This document shows, in pieces, positions 8,516 through 17,034 of a stretch of DNA of 64,000 nt. Positions within the stretch are counted from its first letter, which is position 1; the number at the start of each line of letters is the position of its first letter. Origin of the DNA: Thiobacillus sp. (GTDB lineage Bacteria; Pseudomonadota; Gammaproteobacteria; Burkholderiales; Thiobacillaceae). The DNA lies in contig JAJPEP010000013.1 in assembly GCA_021166845.1 (NCBI GenBank), forward strand, positions 18,051-82,050. The letters are read 5' to 3'. A program made the position numbers and the translations under genes. The notes beneath the pieces are model-generated. The model saw only the letters and a list, made by a program, of their open reading frames with translations. It was not told where the DNA came from and searched no databases.

Positions 8516-8640
8516 AACCCGGATTGTTTATTGGGGCGCGAGATGCTGCTTGGCGTAGGGTGCACTCCGTGCACCTTCGGGCAATCGGTGCACGGAGTGC
8601 ACCCTACGCGCTACAAATTGCCTAATGAACAATCCCGGTT
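8516..8640. mobile_element. Palindromic element with terminal inverted repeats, copy 1
   Basis: The inner hairpin has perfect 22-bp arms (8553-8574 and 8588-8609, starting GCGTAGGGTGCACTCC) around a 13-nt loop. The outer ends form imperfect terminal inverted repeats: GGATTGTTTATTGG at 8521 against CCTAATGAACAATCC ending near 8635, extending into AACCCGG/CCGGTTT. It encodes no protein. A second copy is at 56184-56300, about 80% alike by eye. It is therefore a dispersed, MITE- or REP-like non-autonomous element. Confidence 0.8.
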
Positions 8641-8646
8641 TAACTC

Positions 8647-8669
8647 GATTCCGGCAGGCCGGAATGACG
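8647..8669. repeat. Short REP-like palindrome
   Basis: GATTCCGGCAGGCCGGAATG followed by ACG is a near-perfect palindrome. It matches the CGTCATTCCGGC...GCCGGAATC arm of the repeat at 7433-7462. Together with copy 1 of the 110-bp element it fills the 339-bp gap 8445-8783 upstream of the asparagine-synthase-like gene. No small gene was seen in the rest of that gap. Confidence 0.55.
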
Positions 8670-8783
8670 AAATCATCGGTGCCGCATCGCGAACTCAACA
8701 TAACGCAACATACAGGTTTCGTGCCAAGCGGCAGGCTCGTTTATATTGGTAGATTATCCTGTATCACTCTGGCACACGACACC

Positions 8784-10610
8784 ATGGATGGCATTTTTGG
8801 CTGGCTGGGCGACCACGGCGCGCATCAGGACTTGATCAAGCATATGGGGCAGGCGGCACGCCCATCTTCAGAAGGGCTGCGGCACGAGCACAGCAGCCAG
8901 ATGCTGGGGGTAGCGGCCTGCTCGCGCTTTGGCAAGGCCGAAATCCACGTGGAGAACGGGCTGGCTGCGGCGCTGCACGGGCGACCGCGCTTTCTCGATG
9001 CGGATCTGGCCTTCATTGCCCGCGACCAGAATCCGGCCATGGCAGTGGCGCGCGGCTGGGTCCGCTTCGGCGAAGTACTGCCCACGCTGATGCAGGGCAA
9101 CTTCGCTTTTGCCGTGCTTGAACCATTGAAGAAAAAAGCCTTTCTGGCGCTCGACCGCGTCGGCGCCGAACGCCTGTGTTACGCCAAGCACGGCGACCAG
9201 CTGGTGTTCGGAAGCAGCGTGCAAAGCGTGGCGGCCCACCCCGCCGTCGGCCCCGTCATCGACCCGCAGGCGATCTACGACTATCTCTATTTTCATACCA
9301 TTCCCGCGCCGCGCAGCCTGTATCAGAGCGTACACAAGCTGCTGCCCGGGCAAGCCCTCACCCTGAAAAACGGCCAGCTCGTTGCCGCGTTTTACTGGCA
9401 GGCGGACTACACCCCGGTCGATGCCGGCTTCGACCCCCTCCGCCGCGATTTCCGCAACCTGCTGGAGCAGGCGGTGCGCGATGCCGATGCGCCGGCCACC
9501 GCGGCGTTTCTTTCCGGCGGCACCGATAGCTCGACCATCGTCGGCGCCCTCACGGCCGCGCGGGGCGCGCCGGTCAACACCTTTTCCATCGGCTTCGACG
9601 CCGACGGCTTCGACGAAATGGAATACGCGCGCTGCGCCGCCGAGCGCTACGGCAGCCGCAGCCACGAGTATTACCTGAAGCCGGCCGACATCGCGACCGC
9701 GATTCCCATCATCGCGCGCGAATACGACGAGCCCTTCGGCAACGACTCGGCGGCGCCGACCTATTTCTGCGCCAGGGCCGCGCGCGAGGCGGGATTCGAG
9801 AACATGCTCGCCGGCGACGGCGGCGATGAAATATTCGGCGGCAATGCGCGCTACGCCAAGCAGCGCCTGTTCGAGGCCTATGCCCGCCTGCCCGCCGTGC
9901 TGCGGCGCGGGCTGATCGAGCCGGTTGCAAACGCGCCGGGGCTGTCGAACCGATTTCCGCTGTCCAAGCTGAAAAGCTATGTCGCCCAGGCCCATGTCAG
10001 GCTGCCGCTGCGACTGGAAAGCTACAACTTCCTGCACCGCACCCCGCTCGACCAGATATTTGCGGCGGATTTCATTCGTGCCGTCGACCCCTCCTCGACG
10101 GATGCCGCTCTCAACGAAGTCTACGCCCGCACCAGCTCCGACCATTACATCAACCGCCTGATGCACCTGGACCTGAAGTTCACCCTGGCCGACAACGACC
10201 TGCGCAAGGTCGGCGCCATGACGGAAGCGGCTGGAATCGAGGTGCATTACCCCCTGCTCGACGACCGCCTGGTGGCGTTTGCCAATCATCTGCCGGTGGA
10301 CTACAAGGTGCGCGGGCAAAAGCTGCGCTGGTTCTTCAAGAAGGCCCTGGACGACCTGCTGCCGGAAAAGATCATCAACAAGAGCAAGCACGGCTTCGGG
10401 TTGCCGTTCGGCGTGTGGAGCACGCAATACGCTCCGCTCGGCGACCTCGTCGGCGACAGCCTGTCGGACTTCAAGAAGCGCGGCTTGATCCAGCCGGCGT
10501 ATCTGGACCACATGCTGGCCATGCAGCGCGGCCAGCATGCAAGTTATTACGGGGTGATGATCTGGGTGGTGATGATGCTGGAGCAGTGGCTGACGGCGAA
10601 CGAGCACTGA
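8784..10610 (+). CDS. Asparagine-synthase-like protein without the glutaminase Cys
   Basis: A 608-residue protein with the two-domain AsnB layout. The C-terminal synthetase domain has the ATP pyrophosphatase loop SGGTDSS (residues 244-250) and AGDGGDEIFGG. The N-terminal glutaminase-like domain begins MDGIFGWLG, where family members begin MCGI. The catalytic Cys2 is thus Asp and glutamine hydrolysis should fail, as in beta-lactam-synthetase-type relatives. The ATG at 8784 was chosen because this conserved start lies there; upstream in-frame sequence is repeat DNA. It is the only plus-strand gene inside the minus-strand polysaccharide locus and has repeats on both sides. It likely forms an amide or related acyl-adenylate product using ammonia or another amine. 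Confidence 0.8.
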   Translation: MDGIFGWLGDHGAHQDLIKHMGQAARPSSEGLRHEHSSQMLGVAACSRFGKAEIHVENGLAAALHGRPRFLDADLAFIARDQNPAMAVARGWVRFGEVLPTLMQGNFAFAVLEPLKKKAFLALDRVGAERLCYAKHGDQLVFGSSVQSVAAHPAVGPVIDPQAIYDYLYFHTIPAPRSLYQSVHKLLPGQALTLKNGQLVAAFYWQADYTPVDAGFDPLRRDFRNLLEQAVRDADAPATAAFLSGGTDSSTIVGALTAARGAPVNTFSIGFDADGFDEMEYARCAAERYGSRSHEYYLKPADIATAIPIIAREYDEPFGNDSAAPTYFCARAAREAGFENMLAGDGGDEIFGGNARYAKQRLFEAYARLPAVLRRGLIEPVANAPGLSNRFPLSKLKSYVAQAHVRLPLRLESYNFLHRTPLDQIFAADFIRAVDPSSTDAALNEVYARTSSDHYINRLMHLDLKFTLADNDLRKVGAMTEAAGIEVHYPLLDDRLVAFANHLPVDYKVRGQKLRWFFKKALDDLLPEKIINKSKHGFGLPFGVWSTQYAPLGDLVGDSLSDFKKRGLIQPAYLDHMLAMQRGQHASYYGVMIWVVMMLEQWLTANEH

Positions 10611-10671
10611 GGTTGGGGGCGTTGGGCTTGTTGGCTTAACCTACGGTAGCTTCAGCCGCGATCGGTAGGCT

Positions 10672-10930
10672 ATCGGGGCTGAAGCCCCTCCCACAAAAAA
10701 CCCTGCGACCTCTCCAAAACCGGACTGCCGCTGTACCTGTGGGAGGGGTTTCAGCCCCGATCGCGAAATCCGATCGCGGCTAAAGCCGCTCCCACCACCC
10801 CTCCTCCGCTTGCTTATGGGCTTCAGCCCAATGGCGCGACCCGATCGCGGCTCAAGCCGCCCCTTCGGTGAATGCGGCAGATCCGTGCTGCTGTGGGAGG
10901 GTCGCCCCCGGCCGATGAAGTGGCGATTGC
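10672..10930. repeat. Cluster of REP-like palindromes
   Basis: The 360-bp intergenic stretch 10611-10970 holds no gene I can support. It carries several related units: ATCGGGGCTGAAGCCCCTCC (10672 on), its inverse TGTGGGAGGGGTTTCAGCCC (10738 on), GATCGCGGCTAAAGCCGCTC (10772 on), GGGCTTCAGCCC (10819 on), CGATCGCGGCTCAAGCCGCC (10842 on), and CTGTGGGAGGGTCGCCC (10890 on). Each folds into a hairpin with a GCTNAAGC or similar core. They lie between two genes converging on the stretch and may act as mRNA 3'-end structures. Confidence 0.75.
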
Positions 10931-10970
10931 GACGGCGCGAAAATCAACCCAGGGCGACCCGCCTTCCGGC

Positions 10971-12296
10971 CTATATGCGCCGCCCAGCACTTTCATGGCC
11001 TAACCTGCTGGACGGATGCGGCGGCGGGTTTTTCGCCGGGGCCATCGTGGGCGTGGCCCAGGTCTTGTCAAGCACGCCCGAGAACCTGGCCGCCATCACA
11101 AGAATAATCATCAGGTGATACGTCAGGTCGAAATAGGCCAGCCCCAGGAATACCCCTCCCACCCCGTATCCGACCAGACTGACCTGGATCATCGCGGCCA
11201 GGTCGGCCGCCCATTTTCGCTCGGGGTCATTTTTGCACGCACGGATGACCTGATTGGCGCGCAACCAGGCGAACACCGCCAGCAGGATGAACATGCCGAA
11301 CCCGATGAAGCCGTGCTCGCCCATCACCTCGAAGTAGATGCTGTGCACGTCGTGCACCCTGAAGGGCTCTGGAGCGTACTGGCGGAAGGTCGGCGCCCTG
11401 AACATTTCGAACCCGCCGCCGGTGATCCGGTCCTTCGCCACATTGAATGCGGTATGCCAGGCATTGATGCGCCCCAAGGCCGAAGTGTCTTCCTCGTAGG
11501 TCTTGATCGTATTCATGCGGTCATACCATTCCTGCGGCATCACCGATGCCATGATCGCGACCGCGACCACCATGTAGATCGTCATGACGAACTTGTGGCG
11601 GCTCTTGAACCACAGGAACAGGCCCATGGCGGCCATGGCCACCAGCCCGCCACGTGATTGACTGCCGATCGCAGCAACCCCGGATAACACCATGGCGGAC
11701 GCCAGGCCCCAACGGACCCACTGCTGGGTCGCCTGCAGATGTAGATAGCGAATCAGCGGGATAAGCATCGCCAGCACCAGCGCCATTTCGTTGTTGCCGG
11801 AAAAAAAGGTGCCAGTCGGCCCCTGAACCCTGAACTGGCCGCCGTGAAGGATGGTGAAAATGCCGCCCTTGACTCCGTAGTACCCCAATGACAGCGCAAT
11901 GACCCAGATCATCCAGTGCAGATGCTGGCGTTCCTTGATGATCATGGCGGTGAGAAACACCATGAGCTGGATTTTCCAGACCTTGTTCCACTGGAGCCAG
12001 GCCGCATCGGGGTAGAACGAAAAAAACGTGGTGATGAACATCCAGCCAATGAACATCAGCAGCAATATCGTCTCGCGCGTCCAGATCATTTCCTTCTTCT
12101 CTTTCGAGAACATGAAGGCCGTGATGGTGACGATGCCCGTGATGAAGGCAAACGGCATATCGTAGGCAAAGCCCCAGGCCTGCCGGTGCGGGTTCATGTA
12201 GCCGAGCCAGCACCACAGCAGGATGCCGATCCAGGGTCGCTTGAATATGAAGGGCAGCACCCCGAACACAACTGCGGTAACAAAGATGTCTCTCAT
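10971..12296 (-). CDS. O-antigen-ligase-like membrane protein, exosortase A-associated
   Basis: A polytopic inner-membrane protein of 441 residues with about 10-12 hydrophobic segments. It starts MRDIFVTAVVFGVLPFIFKR and has a Wzy_C/O-antigen-ligase-type stretch around GPTGTFFSGNNEMALVLAML. A long periplasmic loop (APTFRQYAPEPFRVHDVHS) carries the His typical of the family. It matches my recollection of the putative O-glycosylation ligase described with exosortase A systems. It may polymerise repeat units or transfer glycan to protein. It is the last gene of the minus-strand run and overlaps the gene before it by 4 bp. Confidence 0.8.
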   Translation of the reverse strand: MRDIFVTAVVFGVLPFIFKRPWIGILLWCWLGYMNPHRQAWGFAYDMPFAFITGIVTITAFMFSKEKKEMIWTRETILLLMFIGWMFITTFFSFYPDAAWLQWNKVWKIQLMVFLTAMIIKERQHLHWMIWVIALSLGYYGVKGGIFTILHGGQFRVQGPTGTFFSGNNEMALVLAMLIPLIRYLHLQATQQWVRWGLASAMVLSGVAAIGSQSRGGLVAMAAMGLFLWFKSRHKFVMTIYMVVAVAIMASVMPQEWYDRMNTIKTYEEDTSALGRINAWHTAFNVAKDRITGGGFEMFRAPTFRQYAPEPFRVHDVHSIYFEVMGEHGFIGFGMFILLAVFAWLRANQVIRACKNDPERKWAADLAAMIQVSLVGYGVGGVFLGLAYFDLTYHLMIILVMAARFSGVLDKTWATPTMAPAKNPPPHPSSRLGHESAGRRI

Positions 12297-13699
12297 GCGG
12301 ACTCGACTTTCTCGGCCATGGACGGCACAACAGCCTGCGCCAGCCCGTTCTGCAGGGGAACGTGACTGACGACATATCGATGCTTGCCCGAGGCTTCGGG
12401 GGCAATGGCATCCAGCAGTTTCAGTTCGACAGCCCCCGTTGCGCCCAGACGCGCACGCAGGCCCTGACTGACCGCTTCGCGCGCGGCATCGTTCCAGCGC
12501 GCGTCCGGCACCACCTGCACTTCCAGCCGGTCGACCGTGTGCTGAATCAGCTTGAACTGGCCGATGCCGGGGATCGCACGCAGCACATAAATCACCGCCA
12601 GCGCATGCATGATGCGGCCGTCGGCGGCGACGATGAAATCGGTCTGCCGCCCAACGACGGCATCCAGCACGTCGAGGCCGCGCCCGCCGGGATCGGTCTT
12701 GCCCGCACGCCGGACCACGTCCCCGGTGCGGTAGCGGATGAAGGGCTGCGCCTCGGATGCCAGGCTGGTGATCACCGCCTCGCCTTCTTCCGCCGGATTG
12801 CCGGCGTCATCGAGCACTTCGATGATATGGGTTTCGCTCATTTGCAGCAGGGTGCCGTCCGGCGATTGCAGCGCCATCAGGCCGGCATCTCGCGCGCCGT
12901 ATTCGACCGAGACCGGCACGCCGAACCCCCGTTCGATCAGTTCGCGCTGGTGGGGAAACAGCGGCTCGCCGGTAGTGCTCACCACACGCAATGCGGGCAG
13001 CCTGGGACGGATGCCGCGCGATTCGGCGTACGCGGCAAGCAGCGCCAGACTGCTGGCATAGCCGTAGATCGCCTTCGGGTTCCAGGCCTGCATCGCCGCC
13101 AGATAGTCGTCCATGCGCGCGGGCGACATCTCGAACGCATTCAGAAGCAGCTGATTCACCAGGCGGTCGCGCAGGGTCTTGATGCGGTCGGTCTTGTTCA
13201 GTTCCACCGGCGCGCCCCACAGATACACCTCGCGTTCGCCCGGCTGCACGCCCCACCAGCGGCGTGCACGCAGTCGCCCCGCGGCATCGGCGGCCTGGCG
13301 TGCACGGCCGAAATAGAAGATCAGCGGCTCGCCGCTGGAACCGCCGGTGGTGTATCTGAACGCCCCGCCCGGCGCCTCGCGCCACACCAGCTGCTCGACA
13401 TTGTCGCTGGCGTCGCGCTTGTTCATGGTGGGCAAGCGGGCCAGGTCAGCCAGCGTCGCACGGCCCGCATGTACCGCATCATCCAGCGATGCTGCACGCA
13501 GGCGGTCGGCGTGCCAGGGGCTGTGCGCCAGAGCGCTTTGCAACAGTGCGTTGAGGCGGCCTGCCTGATAGTCGCGCATTGCATCGTGCGACAGCCATTG
13601 GGTGCGCTCAAGTTCAGCGAGCATCGCGAAGGTGGGGCGGCGCATGGCCGCTTCCTGCGCGCGGAAGACGCTGCGAGCGAACCAGGCAGGGAAGCTCAT
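12293..13699 (-). CDS. PaaK/CapK-like adenylate-forming enzyme
   Basis: A 468-residue member of the phenylacetate-CoA-ligase/CapK family. The AMP-binding loop YTTGGSSGEPLIF is at residues 116-128, VEYGARDAG near 240, and a YRTGD hinge motif near 320. The family activates a carboxylic acid as the acyl-adenylate. In capsule loci the CapK branch is thought to help decorate or transport polysaccharide, but the substrate is unknown. It overlaps both neighbours by 4 bp, sitting between a sulfotransferase and the O-antigen-ligase-like gene. An acyl-modification role is inference. Confidence 0.75.
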   Translation of the reverse strand: MSFPAWFARSVFRAQEAAMRRPTFAMLAELERTQWLSHDAMRDYQAGRLNALLQSALAHSPWHADRLRAASLDDAVHAGRATLADLARLPTMNKRDASDNVEQLVWREAPGGAFRYTTGGSSGEPLIFYFGRARQAADAAGRLRARRWWGVQPGEREVYLWGAPVELNKTDRIKTLRDRLVNQLLLNAFEMSPARMDDYLAAMQAWNPKAIYGYASSLALLAAYAESRGIRPRLPALRVVSTTGEPLFPHQRELIERGFGVPVSVEYGARDAGLMALQSPDGTLLQMSETHIIEVLDDAGNPAEEGEAVITSLASEAQPFIRYRTGDVVRRAGKTDPGGRGLDVLDAVVGRQTDFIVAADGRIMHALAVIYVLRAIPGIGQFKLIQHTVDRLEVQVVPDARWNDAAREAVSQGLRARLGATGAVELKLLDAIAPEASGKHRYVVSHVPLQNGLAQAVVPSMAEKVESA

Positions 13700-14541
13700 G
13701 CCGGCTCCTGGCGGGGCAACGCCCGGAAGCGTGCCAGCAGTTCATCGCACAAAGCCGCCACGGCAGGCGCGATGTCCGGCGGGCTGCGATGCTTGACCGA
13801 GCGCGCGTGAATACGTCCGGCAACCTGCCGATTGAAACCCTGCAAGCCGAGGAAATCATAGACCCCCGCCACTTCACGCAAGGAATGCCGCACCAGTCCT
13901 TCGTAAAACACCACGCGCACACGCGGATCGGCGGCCAGCTGCTGCTCGTAAAACAGCGCATTGCGATAAAACCACATGATCGCTGCCCCCTCGGCCTCAC
14001 TGGCGTCCGGGTGGTACAGCGCAGCGAGCAATTCGCGGGTGGCGCCCGACATGCCGCGTCCGCGCCAGTCGCTCGAATCTCCGTGCGCCAGCCGCTTCCA
14101 TTGCGGCACGAAGTTGCCGAAGGATTTGATCGCCGAGTGGACGCTGTCGCGCCAGTCGCGCACGACCCACAGCGTTTTCGCGGGTGCGAAGGTATTCATC
14201 AAGAGCTTGATGCGATCGAGTTCGCACAGCGCCTTGATCACGAACACCGGCGCCGGACATTGCTTCGCAAGCTGCCGGATTACGGCCAGATCGCGCATCT
14301 CGTAACGTTCGAAGGCGCGGGGGTCGGTTTCGTGGAACACCTGGGTATCCGCACTGGCATCCAGCACATCCATCAAGAGGTTTGTTCCTGAACGCTGCAC
14401 GCCGGCAACAAACACATGCTGGGCGACAGGTCGCGGCTGGATGCGCTGGCGCAAGACCTTGCCGTGCCGCCAGATCGCATGGCGAATGCGCGTGGGCAGG
14501 CCGCGTGCATCGTGTCCGGTGGCGGGTTTGGCTTGGCTCAT
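13696..14541 (-). CDS. Sulfotransferase family protein
   Basis: A 281-residue protein with the PAPS 5'-phosphosulfate loop VFVAGVQRSGTNLLMDVL (residues 43-60, core QRSGTN). A later LWVVRDWRDSVHSAIKSF segment provides the Arg/Ser pair for the 3'-phosphate. It is the second sulfotransferase in the locus and resembles the one at 7.5-8.4 kb only in these motifs. It overlaps both neighbouring genes by 4 bp (ATGA), so it belongs to the main polysaccharide operon. Confidence 0.82.
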   Translation of the reverse strand: MSQAKPATGHDARGLPTRIRHAIWRHGKVLRQRIQPRPVAQHVFVAGVQRSGTNLLMDVLDASADTQVFHETDPRAFERYEMRDLAVIRQLAKQCPAPVFVIKALCELDRIKLLMNTFAPAKTLWVVRDWRDSVHSAIKSFGNFVPQWKRLAHGDSSDWRGRGMSGATRELLAALYHPDASEAEGAAIMWFYRNALFYEQQLAADPRVRVVFYEGLVRHSLREVAGVYDFLGLQGFNRQVAGRIHARSVKHRSPPDIAPAVAALCDELLARFRALPRQEPA

Positions 14542-15794
14542 CGTTTGGCGGCTGCCGGAGCAGACCGTTCAGGACGGGGGGCGATGGCGAGCAAGGGCTC
14601 ATAGGCCCGCAGCAATTGCGCCACGCGCTTGTCCCAATGGTTGTCACGGGCGTAATCGAGGATCGCGGCGCGGTCCCAGCCCTTGCCCAGCGCGGCATCC
14701 AGCGCCTGCTGCAAGGCGGCGCTGTCGCCGAACGGGACGATGCTGCCGAGTTCCTCGCGGCACACCACTTCGGCGTTGCCGCCGACATCGGTTGAAATCA
14801 CCGGCAGGCCGCAGGCCATGGCTTCCAGGAAGACATTCGCCCAGCCTTCGTTGCGGGTGGCGAGCACGAAGACGTCGGAAGCCGACAACGGCCATTTGAG
14901 TTCGTCCGGCGGCAGCGCGCCGAGGAAATGCACGCGATCGGCCAGCCCCAGCCGCGCCACCTGGGCGGTGAGTTCGGCACGGTTGTCGCCTTCGGGACTG
15001 GCGCCGCCGACGATGAGGTAGTGCAGGTCAGGGTGATGTTCGAGCAGCGCCGGCAGGACCTCGATGACGCGGTGCATGCCCTTGCGCTCGACCAGCCCGC
15101 CCACCGAGATCAGCACCTTCGCGTCGTCCGGCAGGCCGAAGCGGGCGCGCGCGGCGGCGCGGGCCACCGGCTGGAAGCGCTCGGTGTCGATGCCGTTGCC
15201 GACGACTTCGGTTTTATCAACGGCAGCGCCCAGGTCGATCGCCAGCCGGCGCAGGGAATCGGAAACGGAGAACACCCGGGCCGCGGATTTCAGGGTGCGC
15301 GACAGCCGCGGGCGCAGCACGGGGTTCCTGCTGTGCGGCGCTTCGGTGCCGCGCAGGGTGACCGTCGCCGGCAGGCCCAGCCAGCGACCCAGCCGGGTGG
15401 CGGCTTCGCCGTCGGGGTAGGTGAAATGGGCGTCGATCAGCTGCGCGCCCTGGCGCTTCAGCTTTCGCATCAGACCGACGCTCGCCAGCGCCATCGACCA
15501 GCCGTCGAACTGGCGCAGCAGGCCGGGAACCGACAGATAGCGCGGGTGGTAGACGCGGATGCCCTGCTGGATTTCCAGCGCCGGGGCCTGCGGCCGGTAG
15601 CCGGGGCGCAGTCTGCGGATCAGCGACTGCCCGGGAAACCACGGTTGCGGCGAGACAACGGCGAGCGGGCGATGCTGGGCGACGCGGAACATGCGCTCGC
15701 GAATGAACAGCCCGGCGCCGGGGCGCGCCGCGCTGGGGAAGAGCGCGCTGAACACGACCAGGTCGATGCGGTCGGATGTGCGATCTTCAGCCAA
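14538..15794 (-). CDS. Glycosyltransferase family 4
   Basis: A retaining GT-B transferase with LVVFSALFPSAARPGAG near the N terminus, VLISVGGLVERKGMHRVIEV in the donor domain, and the motif NEGWANVFLEAMACGLPVIS. No ATG fits the family start. A TTG at 15794 places LAEDRTSDRIDLVVF at the N terminus with an 8-bp overlap of the upstream gene's stop, giving 418 residues; a longer frame to 15854 would overlap more and add unrelated sequence. The start is moderately certain. It is coupled downstream to a sulfotransferase. Confidence 0.85.
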   Translation of the reverse strand: MAEDRTSDRIDLVVFSALFPSAARPGAGLFIRERMFRVAQHRPLAVVSPQPWFPGQSLIRRLRPGYRPQAPALEIQQGIRVYHPRYLSVPGLLRQFDGWSMALASVGLMRKLKRQGAQLIDAHFTYPDGEAATRLGRWLGLPATVTLRGTEAPHSRNPVLRPRLSRTLKSAARVFSVSDSLRRLAIDLGAAVDKTEVVGNGIDTERFQPVARAAARARFGLPDDAKVLISVGGLVERKGMHRVIEVLPALLEHHPDLHYLIVGGASPEGDNRAELTAQVARLGLADRVHFLGALPPDELKWPLSASDVFVLATRNEGWANVFLEAMACGLPVISTDVGGNAEVVCREELGSIVPFGDSAALQQALDAALGKGWDRAAILDYARDNHWDKRVAQLLRAYEPLLAIAPRPERSAPAAAKR

Positions 15795-17013
15795 GCGCGG
15801 CCTCCACCCCGAACTTGACGAGGCTGCCGTAGACGCCGCGGTAGCGTGCCACACTGGCAGCCCAGGTGCGCTCGGACTCGACGAACTGGCGGCCGTTTTT
15901 CTTCATGCCGTCCCAACCCTGCCCGTATTTCAGCAAACCCACCACCTTGCTGGCGAGATCGCCCGCATTGCCGGCGCGGAACAGCACGCCGGTCTTGCCG
16001 TCCCGGATCAGCTCCTTGTGGCCGCCGACGTCTGAGGCCACCATCAGGCGGCCCTGCGCCATGGCTTCCAGCGGCTTCAGCGGGGTGACCAACTCGGTCA
16101 GCCGCATCGGGTGGCGCGCGTAGACCAGCACGTCGACCAGGTCGTAATAGCGGTTGACGGCGGCGTGCGGCACGCGCCCGGTGAACACCACGCGGTCCTT
16201 CAGGTCGAGCGCCATCACCTGCTGCTTCAGCGCGGCATCCTGCGGCCCGCCGCCGACCAGCAGCAGCTTGACGTCGGGCACATGTTTGAGAATGGCGGGC
16301 AGCGCGGCGATCAGCAGATCGAGTCCCTCGTAGGCGTAGAACGAGCCGATGAAGCCGAGCACGCGGCTGCCGCCGAGGCCGAGTTTCATTTTCAGTTCGG
16401 CATCGGGCTTGCCGCCGACGGCGAACTGGTCGACGTCGACCGCGTTGGGGATGACGGTGATCTTGCCCGGCGGGATGCCGCGCGCGACAAGATCGTTGCG
16501 CAGTCCTTCGCAGATGACGGTGACGGCGTCGGCGTTCTTCACCGCCCAGGTTTCCAGCGCACGGGTGAGCTTGTAGCGCAGGCTGCCTTCCTGGGTGCTG
16601 CCGTGGTCGACCGCGGCGTCTTCCCAGAAGGCGCGGATTTCATAGACCACGGGGATGCCGAGTTTGTGGCCGACGCGGATTGCCGGCACCGCGTCGAGCA
16701 CCGGTGAATGCGCGTGGATGATGTCGGGTTGCAGTTCCTTCGCCAGGCCCAGCAGGCGTTTTTCGATCACGCGCATCACCGCGAAGGGGTCGCCGCCGGG
16801 CAGCCTGGCGAGCAGGCCGGCGGGCTTTGGGGTGCGGTAGAAATGCAGGCCGTCGGCGTCTTCTTCCATCGCGTCGCAGTGAAGTTGCTTGGGACCGGAC
16901 AGGTGACAGGTATCCCAGCCCATTTTCCGCTGGTTGCGCAGGATGGCGGCGCTGCGGAAGGTATAGCCCGAATGCAGCGGCAGCGTGTGGTCGAAGACGT
17001 GGAGGATTTTCAT
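15787..17013 (-). CDS. Exosortase A-associated glycosyltransferase, GT4
   Basis: A 408-residue GT-B enzyme starting MKILHVFDHTLPLHSGYTFR, the typical opening of the third glycosyltransferase in XrtA loci (Daro_2409-type family, by recollection). VLGFIGSFYAYEGLDLLIAA and LTELVTPLKPLEAMAQGRLM are the donor-binding segments; here the usual E-G-x-x-x-x-E motif is replaced by the shorter TPLKPLEAM form of the family. It probably adds a sugar to the repeat unit on the cytoplasmic face. Upstream is a 145-bp gap filled by an inverted repeat. Confidence 0.88.
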   Translation of the reverse strand: MKILHVFDHTLPLHSGYTFRSAAILRNQRKMGWDTCHLSGPKQLHCDAMEEDADGLHFYRTPKPAGLLARLPGGDPFAVMRVIEKRLLGLAKELQPDIIHAHSPVLDAVPAIRVGHKLGIPVVYEIRAFWEDAAVDHGSTQEGSLRYKLTRALETWAVKNADAVTVICEGLRNDLVARGIPPGKITVIPNAVDVDQFAVGGKPDAELKMKLGLGGSRVLGFIGSFYAYEGLDLLIAALPAILKHVPDVKLLLVGGGPQDAALKQQVMALDLKDRVVFTGRVPHAAVNRYYDLVDVLVYARHPMRLTELVTPLKPLEAMAQGRLMVASDVGGHKELIRDGKTGVLFRAGNAGDLASKVVGLLKYGQGWDGMKKNGRQFVESERTWAASVARYRGVYGSLVKFGVEAALG

Positions 17014-17034
17014 GGGGTGTCAGCTTATTTCATG

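Noticed and set aside
8570..8640. Start of the asparagine-synthase-like gene near 8625
   Set aside because: That frame begins inside the palindromic element and adds 53 residues unlike the family; the ATG at 8784 gives the conserved opening.
8760..8784. Sigma-54 promoter upstream of the asparagine-synthase-like gene (CTGGCACACGAC)
   Set aside because: A TGGCAC box is present but no TTGC at the needed spacing, and it lies too close to the start codon.
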